Source: Montifringilla adamsi (Eukaryota > Chordata > Aves > Passeriformes > Passeridae). Taken from it: a stretch of DNA of 64,000 nucleotides. This document shows positions 13,121 to 21,703 of the stretch, piece after piece (the stretch's first letter is position 1; the number at the start of each line of letters is the position of its first letter). The translations under genes and the position numbers were made by a program. Location: the NCBI GenBank assembly GCA_017590115.1, contig JAGGNK010006615.1, positions 310,001 through 374,000 of the forward strand. Reading direction: 5' to 3'. Under the pieces are notes generated by a model. The model was not told where the DNA came from. It worked only from the letters and a program-made list of their open reading frames with translations, and searched no databases.

Positions 13121-13931
13121 TCTGCAGCTGATGGTGTTACATGGAGCTGCTCCCCCATAGCAGGGCTCTCCTGAAGCCAAATGTGGATGGATCCGATGGC
13201 TAGGTCAGCATGGTAACAGGAACTCAGGGAGGACAGCACGCCTCTCTGCGTCTGACCACCCTGTCCAACCACTTCCAGCATCTCCCCCGCTTCTCTGGGG
13301 GCTGCTCCCACTCACAGAGAAAGCACTGGGAGCCCAAAGGCAGTCCTTTCTGACAGGAAGGGACAAGCTTCCTTCCATTTCTGTGCAAGGTCATTGCCAC
13401 CAACACATTTTTTCTTGCAGCCCTTCATGCCTGAGACTCCTGAGGCTTGTCTGCAGAGCAGCTGCAGGTGACTTCCCATCTCCTGGGAGGCTTTTTTCTC
13501 CCATTCAGAAGAGGCAGCAAAAGTCACCCCTTCTTCTCCTCTGTGTGTGTCTGCAAATAAAAAATAGAAACGGAAATAAGCTCGTTTCAGTGCTATCAGT
13601 CATGAAGTTTAAAAGTGAAACTACCTCACAGCATGGGATGTTGTCAGCACTCTCATAACTCTCATAACATCACTGTTGTCAGACTAGTGATGATTCAAGT
13701 GGTCCCTCTGCCTTCACAGTTGGTTGCCACCCTGACAGCTTTCACCAAGACACAGTTTCAGCTTGTGACACTTCTCTACCAGCACAACCCAAAGGGACCT
13801 CTGGTGTAGAGGTTTCACACTGCCACAACGCAGCATGCCGATCCCGAAATGGAAATGCCTCCCCACAGCAACGTTCTGGTAGCTGGAGGCTTCTGGAATT
13901 CACTGCAACCCCCTAAAATGGATACACAATG

Positions 13932-13934
<3 letters not shown>

Positions 13935-13978
<44 letters not shown>

Positions 13979-13995
13979 TTGTGTGTGTGTGTGTT
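13935..13995 (+). repeat. (GT)n microsatellite, interrupted
   Basis: About 18 GT units (13,935-13,970), then ATGTATGTTT, then a second run of about 8 GT units. It is a typical dinucleotide microsatellite. Confidence 0.95.
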
Positions 13996-14437
13996 TGGAG
14001 CAGGGGAACAACCTGCTCCTATGGTTCTGCCAAATCCTGGGGTCTGGACTGTGATGATCTACTCACAATAAAGTCTCATACTTTTCATTGTGCCTTTTTT
14101 TTTTTCCTAAATAGACATTTTGAAGGGAAACCTAAATCATGTTCTCTTTTTTTTTTTCTTTACCATAGCAAAGACATGGCCTCAGGATGCACCAAACACA
14201 CCTAATGGCTTATTCACATAAATCACAGGCAATTTGAATGGTAGAGGAGATCCTATACTTAGTACATTGCACGTACCATTTACCTTATTCAAATGTATAG
14301 TTGTAATGAAATACCAAAACACTTTTTAAAGCCCTAAAAATTTCAAGGGAGGATATTTCACAAAAGGTAATATATTCCATCTTAGTTCAGTCCCTGCATT
14401 CTCTTGTTAAATCTTTTTCTCTTTTGCTCTAAGTTCA

Positions 14438-14868
14438 CAGAATCATATCATATCATCACAGCTTGGGTTGGAAGGGACCTTAAAGATCTAGTTCCAACCC
14501 CTCTGCCATGGACAGGAACCCCTCCCACCAGACCAAGTTGCTCAAAACCCCATTCAAGCTGGTCTTGAACACTTCCAGGGATTGGGCATCCACAGCTTCT
14601 CTGGGCAGCCTGTTCCAGTGCCTCACCACTCTCACAGAAAAGAATTTCTTCCTGATATCTCATCTAAACCCACTCTCTTTCAGTTTGAAGCCATTCCTCC
14701 TTGTCCTGTCGCTACATGCCCTTATGAAAAGTCCCTCTCTGTTGTTCTTGTCAGCTCCCTTCAGCTACTGCAAGGTCAAAGTTAGGTCACCCCTAAGCCT
14801 TCTCTGCTCCACACTGAACACTTCCACCTCTCTCAGCCTTTCCTCATAGGAGAGGTGCTCCATTGAAA
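14438..14868 (-). mobile_element. CR1 LINE 3'-end fragment
   Basis: The + strand begins TCACAGAATCATATCATATC, then GGGTTGGAAGGGACCTTAAA, the reverse complement of the CR1 terminus. It runs through GGGCATCCACAGCTTCTCTGG and GCCTGTTCCAGTGCCTCACC and ends near CATAGGAGAGGTGCTCC. It looks less diverged than the copy at 10.1 kb. No coding sequence remains. Confidence 0.92.
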
Positions 14869-16754
14869 ACCTTTTCCACTTCTGTTTTGTGGTCTGTTTT
14901 GTGGGATTTTGGGGCACTAAGGAATTCTTTATCCAAACAAAGATTGTTCAAAAGAGGCACTTCCAAAACCCAGCTCAAAGAAATGATTGTTCACAATAGT
15001 CTGAAAATCCCCTGCCTGTGCAAAATAGCACCTGTCCTATCTGGAAAGCATTGGAAAGGTACAGGGGAGACACTGAGGCACTGGTGCTGTGCTGGGAAAT
15101 CCCAGATCACCATGCTGGTGTCCAGAAAAGCTAGCTTGGATTCTCTAATTCTCCTGTTAGACTTCACTGATTCACAGCAAGTCACCAGTAATGAGCCCTG
15201 TGGGGGTTACCAGGTTGCTGCCTCAGCTGCAAGGCAGTGACATGCCAGCAAAGCAGCAACTGTCTCACAAATGGGATTTCCCTTTTTTTTTAAAACCCCA
15301 TGCCTGCTGCATTGGCTATACACAAAGATTATGACAAAATGTGGGGGAGGTGCAGGAAACAAGGGAACCAGAAGAACAAGAGAGCAAGAACCCAAAAAAG
15401 ATCTGGCAGAGCAGGAAGCAACGAAGAATTTCAGAAATGGAGCACATTCACATTCTCAGCAAAGATAGCAAGAGAGAAAACAGCCGCAGTCACCGTCCAA
15501 GGGAGGACTTCTGCAAAAACCCAGCAGTAATGGCACAGCTGTGCTAACACTATGCCTGGCGTTTGCACAGACACCTACACACATGGAGGAGAGCTCTTCA
15601 GCAAATACCAGACTCATAAACAGCGATCAACACCAATATTTACTTTACTAATTCCTACCTCTGGATAGCAGTCACAAATATTGGCTTTTATGAGGGTGTT
15701 GTCAACTTCACAGGTGCTAAAACCCACTTAACAAAGTACCTAGTGAATCCTTCTGTCTCTTACAACCTTTTTAAAAGCTGGAAACCTTTCTGGTGACTAC
15801 TAAAATGATGAATTGGGAATGACTTTACAAAGAGCCACCTGCAGGACCTCTGCTTTCTGCTTTCACAGAAAATTCAGCTCACCAGATAATCCGGCCCACC
15901 TAATTTAAAACATATCTTAGCCTAAGACCAGGAAAATTATGTCAACAAAGGTTCCTTAAAAATACTTCTTGATTAAAGAGCATAAAATATAAACTTTCTT
16001 ACACTGCAGCTATATCAAGGAGTCTCTCTACTATTCAACCCCATCCTCAACCAAATATTACAGCTCTCAGCAGGAGTACTGGCTGGCCCATTCTGGGTTT
16101 GATGGGCACAAGATCAGACACATTGTGAGTCATTGTTCAGTAGCATTTTGGAAGTAATGAATTAGTGCTGCCTGCTTTGCACAGAGGTGGTCACAGAGGA
16201 AAAGGTGTGTGTTTAACCCTCTGGCAGTGACAGTGCACTGTAATATATGACCAACCATGCAGTTCACTTTTTACTAAGAAAATTATGCATTTAAGCTTTC
16301 AAGGGAAGCAGGCAAAAGAGAACAGCATAGGAGGGAGAGTCTAAGAATTAATTGTGAGGCATTAGGTAACATTTAAACAGCATATGAGATCTGTGTGAGT
16401 AGGGTTATATCCCAGCAGTGCTGTTCTTCTTAGTTTCTTTTCCTGGGTGGTATGGGATTACACTGTCAAATCAAAGTCAAATTAGCTGTAGTATTTCACT
16501 TAACTACTGAAAGCTGCATTAACCTTTTCCCTCACCACAGTGGAGGTGTCAGCAGCAGTAGCTGCTGGAGGCCAAAGCTTTGCTGCAGTTTCTACCAGAA
16601 TATTATTAACACAGAGCAAGGCCATTTCCATGAAAAGCGAGGTTGAGATTAATGTCTAAGGCTGGAGGATTTAGGAAGCTCTACTTGTAACAGTGAGACA
16701 TCCCTGGAGGAAAAGTGCCTGAGAAGAGCACACCAGAGAATTAGAGTGATTTAT

Positions 16755-16915
16755 GAAAAAAACCAAAAAAAACCCAAAAAAAAAAAAAAACCCAAAAAAA
16801 AAACCCCCAAACAAACAAAACCAAACAACTACCACCAACAAAAACACAACGAAAGAAAAAGAAAAAACAAGCAAAACAAAACAACCCAAAACACCACAAA
16901 AACAAGCAAACAAAA
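16755..16915 (+). repeat. A/C-rich low-complexity tract
   Basis: A runs broken by CCC blocks (AAAAAAACCCAAAAAAA, AAACCCCCAAAC), then CAAA/CCAAA/CCACC text. It has the same style as the tracts at 12.0, 37.1 and 60.5 kb, and 63.6 kb in the opposite orientation. Confidence 0.8.
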
Positions 16916-17493
16916 CTTAGCCATGGCTCTCATCACCCTCTCGGCATGGCCCATGGCCACATGCCACTGCACTTTCCTGAAATGACCTTGGTTTGTACTC
17001 CTGACAATAGAGCCAAGTTTCCTGATCGGGTGCAGAGACACACATGGATCAACAGGAACTGTCGACTCTGCAGTCTGCAGAAACGGGAAAAGGGAGACAG
17101 AAAAACAAACAGCTTCTCAGTTAACACAAGAGCTGTCAACACCAGTCTTGGGAAGACGAGAAGACAAACTCCAATGATGAAGCAGTATCAGAGATTTATT
17201 TAAGATCTTAGAGGAAGGTGCAGAAACAGCTTGAAAATGATTCAGCACAAATAACTGAGTTCTGAGAAAAAAAAATGTAGTTTCCTTTCTCTCCCACTCT
17301 TGCTTTCATTTCTGCAACATTTGATTTCCTTTCAGCAACCCTGCCACACAACTGTTGTTTATGTGTGGTGAGAGTATGTCACATGCTGTCTTTTATGGAC
17401 ATGTTCCTGATAAAACCACATCACCCACACCAGTGAAGCTTGGGGCACATAATCTAAAGAAAATTTTCTCTTCTCAGCAATTGTGTAATTGTG

Positions 17494-17517
17494 TATTGCA
17501 ATTGTGTAATTGCAATA
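17494..17517. repeat. Perfect 10-bp inverted repeat, GTGT loop
   Basis: TATTGCAATT at 17,494-17,503 and AATTGCAATA at 17,508-17,517 are exact complements separated by GTGT. Tandem ATTGTGTA-like units lie just before it. Confidence 0.85.
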
Positions 17518-19827
17518 ACTTCGGATGATACTAAGCAGAAATAAACTGAGCAGCTGCTCCAGCTGGGCAGTGCTCCTTGGGCTGCTGCTTTGCTCCCTGC
17601 CATGGCTGTGCCCACCTGGTGACCTGTGGTCCTGCTCAGTGTGGCCACAGCAAGAAACAACTTTTGTGGCTGCTCTGGTAGAGCAGATTCCCAGGGGTCT
17701 GTGCTTCCCACAGATACACTTCTTTATTTAGGGGAATCGAAACAAGAAAACATCAGAGCTCGCCAGTGGCTTTTGAAACCACATTCTACTTTTCGCTCAG
17801 CCTTGTTGCACAATCCTATAATTAGCAGCAGCCCCAGCATATGCTGTTCCCGCCAAAATGGGCTGTGATTTACACATCAGTAACTCCCTCACACACCAGT
17901 AAAACCCTACGAGGATGTGGGCCAGATCTGGAACTTGAGGCAATTCCCCTCTAAACAGCAGTGGGTTTCCCTGCATTACACCACTGCACTCAGATACACG
18001 GCGCTGACTGCAGCAAGAGGGAAACAAGCACTTCAGGTACTTGGGCTCACAGTTTGGTCTATTAACCATTTTGCACACTGAACCTTTATCACTACTTTAA
18101 AATAAAACAAAGAAAATAAACGAATGCTCTCAATTCAACTATCCCACTGGTTTGTGCCCAGCTGCCCTGGCAGGAAAGAATCTCTCCCACATACACCCAA
18201 AAGAAGGGCCCATCTCTTTGTGTGGCTGCAGGGGTACAGAGACAAGCTGCTCTTTAAGCTTATCTGCCTTCAGGGTGAGGAAGTGTTGCTGAGCAGGACA
18301 GCATTGAGGTTAATTTGGTTTTGGCTTTACTAGAGGAAGAGTAATTTAAATAATTTGCCCAAGGATTTGATCTGTCTCCAGATTCAAAAATAAGAACAAG
18401 CCGCAGGTCATACCTGGCTCTGTCTAAACATGCAAAATGAATGTGCAAAGTCACACACACATGCCACCAGCACAAGGGATCAGTATGATCTCATGGCTTG
18501 AGTTTGTGGGTGCTTTGCCTGCACTGGGCAATGCTGAGCACTGAGTAGGGCAGGAGGGGTACGTGGGGTGCCCCTTAGTAAGGGCGCAGTTTCAGTAAGG
18601 CCCCAGCCCCTTGTGCTGGCGTTCTAGAGAGACTTCCATGATTTGTGGAGTGGCTGTTGGACTGTGGCTGTGAGATCCAGCCCCAGGCATCGCATGCTGC
18701 AGACCACCACACCTCCTCCATGAGGGATGACGTGTCATGCAAGCATCCTCCTGACCTGTTTACCTGCCTTGCCATCTCCTAAAACCCAACAAACTTGTTT
18801 TGAAGACACAGTTTCTTATGTAACAGGAATGATTGTCAAAGGCATTCAGCTCTGCCTGAACAGGGCTGAATTACTAACAGCAGTGTTCATACAGCTGAAG
18901 GGACCCCAAACACACTGGGTCAAGGAAATTAGCCCACATGCCATATAGGTTATATACCAGCTGAGACACAAAGGAAATACATCCTCAAAAACATTAGAAA
19001 CTTCTCTGTGGCCAACCTGAGCTGCTCTGACACCAGGTCACAATCTGGCAGGGTGCACTGTGTGGTGCTGACAGAACCCATTTACTGTTTTGAAAAGGGC
19101 CTTGCAAAAGCCTCATCCAGCTATAGCTTTCATTTAGACTCACCCTGAGAAATGTCCGTGAGCTCACACCACTGCCCCTCCCAGATGCCAGCCCTGCAGC
19201 ACCACTGTGCCAGCTGCCTCCTGTCGGGCACCAAGGGGGCTGAGATTTCCTACACAGGGAGAGAAATCAGCCGGGCTTCAAGTGTGCCATCATAATAGCA
19301 GGCTGTCTGCACTGAGATGGTGAATGATTCCTCTTGTAATGGAACTTCAAAATCACCAGCATTTCTAGACACTTGACTTCAGAGGCTCCTATCCCATAGA
19401 ATGGAGACTCTCAACATCCTGTTGTGGGTCTGTATTGCACTATGACATTTTAAGTTGTGTTTTGATGGGAGAGATAGTAATTTACTGACTCTCAGCCACA
19501 AATCAGTTCTTTGTTATGTCTGACCCATTTGTGCTTTCTTTACATCAAGCAGTTTTAATTTTCCCCTAAAAGCAGAAGTCCATGGCATGTGCCACAACAT
19601 GAAGTATCAACACTCTCAGAGACGGGAGGCAGATGAGTGACCCACGTAGCAGTGGCAGCTCTCCCAACATTGTGCAACAATCACAAAGACATGAGGGTGA
19701 CTTTGTTCCAGCTCTTGCTTCTTGCAAAAAACACTATCTAAAATTACAGCAGGCACAGGTAAGTGCGGCATGTGTCAGCCAGAGCCATGCCATGCAGACA
19801 CTGCAATGCCACAGGGAAGTTCCAGCT

Positions 19828-19860
19828 GGGGGGGGGGGGGGGGGGGGGGNNNNNNNNNNG

Positions 19861-19896
<36 letters not shown>
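19828..19896 (+). repeat. Long poly-G tract containing an assembly gap
   Basis: 22 G (19,828-19,849), then 10 N (19,850-19,859), then GC, then 35 G (19,862-19,896). The round 10-N gap is presumably a placeholder and the real length is unknown. The tract lies about 1.2 kb upstream of the PMAIP1 start codon and could form G-quadruplexes. Confidence 0.95.
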
Positions 19897-19897
<1 letters not shown>

Positions 19898-19994
19898 GGC
19901 CCCAAGTGGTACATGAGTATGGGCTAGCTTGGGGGCTAGCTTTCCCCATGCTTGGTTTGAGGGCAAGGTCACCATCACTTTGAATAGAAAGAAG

Positions 19995-20405
19995 GTTTAG
20001 AGACTTGGGGTTGCTCAGCCTGCTAAAAAAGAGGCTCTGGGGATTCTTTATTGCAGGCTTCCAGTACCTGGAGGGGGCCTATAAAAAAAACTGGGACAGA
20101 CATTTTAGAAGGGCCCTTTGCAATAGGACAAAGAGTAATGATTTAAGCTAGAGGTGGATTGATTAGATTAACTATAAGGAAGTTTTTCATTTGCATGGTG
20201 AACTACCAGCACAGGTTGCCCAGAGAGATGGTGAATGTTCCATCCTGGGAAACATCCAGGGTTAGGTTGAACGGGGCTTACAGCAACCTGATCTAGTTGA
20301 AGATCTTTCTGTCTTTGTGGCTACAGGTAGCAAAATACAGTGAGGCTGGTCTAGACAACCTTTAAGGAGTCCCTTCCAAATCAAACTATTCTATGCTTCT
20401 GTGAT
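19995..20405 (+). mobile_element. CR1 LINE 3'-end fragment, sense orientation
   Basis: It contains the CR1 3' UTR blocks GGTTGCCCAGAGAGATGGTG and GAGGCTGGTCTAGACAACCT. It ends in TTCTATGCTTCTGTGAT, a diverged copy of the terminal ATTCTATGATTCT repeat of CR1. This fixes its orientation as + and its 3' end at about 20,405. It is 5'-truncated and lies just upstream of the PMAIP1 CpG island. Confidence 0.9.
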
Positions 20406-20754
20406 AATAACACACTCTATCTGTTTCTTCCGCGTGTCCAAGCACCCTCCACCCTTCCACCTCTTCTTCCTTGGTATCATCATTACAACCCTGTCCACCT
20501 TTCTAGGACCACCACCACCGCAAGCACAACCCACCCTCTCTCATCTCTCTTTGCCTAGAGCAAGGTCACCTCACCCTTCTGCCTCTTCTTACCCAGACGA
20601 TGCAAACCCCACCGTTCATCTCCCCTGAGCCACCACAAAACCCCCCACACCTCCATCCCCTTTTCCCTCAGCACTCCGCATCCCTCCACCTCGTCTGCCC
20701 CGCGCACAGCCCATGCTCCCATCTCCTCCTGTCCCGCACAGCGCATCCCTCCAG

Positions 20755-21128
20755 CCCTTTCCGGGCCGGCAGCGTAGGCGGTGTCCCGGCCGCGGCCCCG
20801 CTCCGCCCGGGCACGCCACCGCCTGCCCGCGGAGCGCGGGGGGCGGGATCCCCGCGCCTTTTCGCTACGTCAGGACTGAGGGAAATCCCCGCTGAAGCCG
20901 CAGCCGCGCTTTTAGCGCCGCGCTCCGCCTCCGTGCCGGCAGAACGCCGCTGCCACCGACCCGAGAGCAGCCTGGGCGCTCCGTGCCCCTCCGAACCGAG
21001 CCTGAGCTCTCCGTGTCCCGCCGAGCCTGGGCGCTCCGTGCCCCGCCGAATCGAGCCCGGGTGCCCCGTGCCGAGCCCCGCCGAGCCCCGGCGCTCCGTG
21101 CCCCTCCGAGCCCCGTCCCGCCGCCGCG
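20755..21128 (+). promoter_or_regulatory. PMAIP1: PMAIP1 CpG-island promoter and 5' UTR
   Basis: The sequence turns abruptly GC- and CpG-rich at about 20,755 and stays so into exon 2. A GC box (GGGGCGGG, about 20,840-20,847) lies 19 bases before a CRE-like TACGTCA (20,866-20,872). ATF/CREB sites and Sp1 boxes are known in the human NOXA promoter, so the arrangement is plausible. There is no TATA box. Transcription probably starts between the CRE and 20,970; the exact site cannot be seen. Confidence 0.6.
20971..21110 (+). repeat. Five tandem 25/30-bp GC-rich units before the PMAIP1 start codon
   Basis: Five diverged units lie head to tail: 20,971-21,000 (30), 21,001-21,025 (25), 21,026-21,055 (30), 21,056-21,085 (30) and 21,086-21,110 (25). 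They share a core close to GGCGCTCCGTGCCCCGCCGA. The array ends 18 bases before the ATG and contains no ATG, so it is probably transcribed as 5' UTR. Confidence 0.85.
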
Positions 21129-21180
21129 ATGCTGCCCGGCCGGACCCTGCGCAAAGCCGCGCCGCCAGCCGCACCTGCAG
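21129..21180 (+). CDS. PMAIP1: PMAIP1 coding exon 1
   Basis: Encodes MLPGRTLRKAAPPAAPA plus the first base of the next codon (phase 1). The ATG has G at -3. The splice donor is CAG|GTACCG. A second GT ten bases on (GG|GTGAAG) would be a stronger donor but breaks the phase with exon 2. The human first exon ends in the same way (APA plus one base). Confidence 0.85.
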
Positions 21181-21703
21181 GTACCGCAGGGTGAAGGGAA
21201 AGAGCGGGGGCGGGACGGGACGGCATGGCATGGGACAGGGACGGAACGGGACGGGACAGGGACACACCGTCCTGCACCCGGGCGCTGCTGCCCGGCTCCA
21301 GCACCGGGTGGGCGGCCAGCGCCCGGCGCGGCTGCGGGCGCCGTGCGGAGGCGAGAGGGACACAGCCGCTGCTCCCAGCGAGCGGGGGGCAGAGAGGGTG
21401 CGGAGTGGGGTGTGCTTCATGATGAGGAAACGGTGAAAAACTGGACAAAAAGTACCGTACTGTGGGGATCCCATTAAAGCGGCAGCCACGCGCGTTTCCG
21501 CAGGGCGCGAGGCGGCGGTGGAGTGCGCCCTGGAGCTGACCCGCATCGGCGACAGGTGGGACCTGCGGCAGAGGCTCCTGAACCTGCTGGCCAAGCTGTT
21601 CTGCCCCGGAACGTGGGCTGCCCGCGGACACGGCGAGCGAAGCGGAGGAGGACCTTGGCTTTGTGGGATTGGAAGAAGAGGCTCCACAGACATTGGGAGA
21701 TGA
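21129..21703 (+). CDS. PMAIP1: PMAIP1 (NOXA), BH3-only apoptosis sensitiser, whole coding span
   Basis: NOXA is a small BH3-only protein that binds MCL1 and BFL1 at the outer mitochondrial membrane, releasing BAX/BAK to trigger cell death; p53 and stress pathways induce it. The spliced frame (21,129-21,180 joined to 21,504-21,703) encodes 83 residues. Residues 1-54 align without gaps to human NOXA as I recall it: Cys25, BH3 core L29-T-R-I32-G33-D34, and mitochondrial-targeting tail 41-54 with LLNLLAKLFCPGT. The intron is phase 1 at the human position. Oddities: codon 55 is TGG instead of a stop, giving a 29-residue Gly/Arg-rich extension that ends at TGA 21,701-21,703. Residue 32 is Ile (human Phe) and residues 35 and 41 are Arg (human Lys). 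The conserved intron and CpG island argue against a retrocopy. Confidence 0.9.
21181..21503 (+). other. PMAIP1: PMAIP1 intron (323 bp)
   Basis: A GT-AG intron within the CpG island. It contains a GGGAC/GGGACA tandem stretch at about 21,206-21,262. The acceptor is TTTCCGCAG with a short pyrimidine tract. Confidence 0.8.
21504..21703 (+). CDS. PMAIP1: PMAIP1 coding exon 2 with BH3 domain and stop-loss extension
   Basis: It opens with GG completing a Gly codon and encodes the BH3 helix (residues 23-38; LELTRIGD core with the invariant Asp34). It continues into the amphipathic mitochondrial-targeting tail ending CPGT at residue 54. Human NOXA stops here. In this copy the next codon is TGG, and translation would continue as WAARGHGERSGGG onward for 29 residues to TGA. 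Either the protein is longer in this lineage, or a sequence error or splice variant hides the normal stop. Confidence 0.85.

Larger units (their letters stand above)
12206..14437. other. Intergenic sequence with hairpin cluster and GT repeat
   Basis: No recognised gene. A nested set of perfect inverted repeats lies at 13,052-13,120 and a GT microsatellite at 13,935-13,995. A lysine-rich - strand frame of 87 codons (12,863-12,600) has no family I know and is probably chance. Confidence 0.5.
14869..19827. other. Intergenic sequence upstream of PMAIP1, no recognised gene
   Basis: Only short chance frames are seen. It contains an A/C-rich tract at 16,755-16,915 and a 10-bp perfect inverted repeat at 17,494-17,517. 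Distal enhancers of PMAIP1 could lie here, but sequence reading alone does not show them. Confidence 0.5.

Noticed and set aside
17396..17405. p53 half-site GGACATGTTC upstream of PMAIP1
   Set aside because: It matches the half-site consensus exactly, but no convincing second half lies within the usual spacing. It is 3.7 kb from the gene, and half-sites are common by chance.
20971..21110. CRISPR-like array
   Set aside because: The units are contiguous without spacers, and this is vertebrate nuclear DNA.
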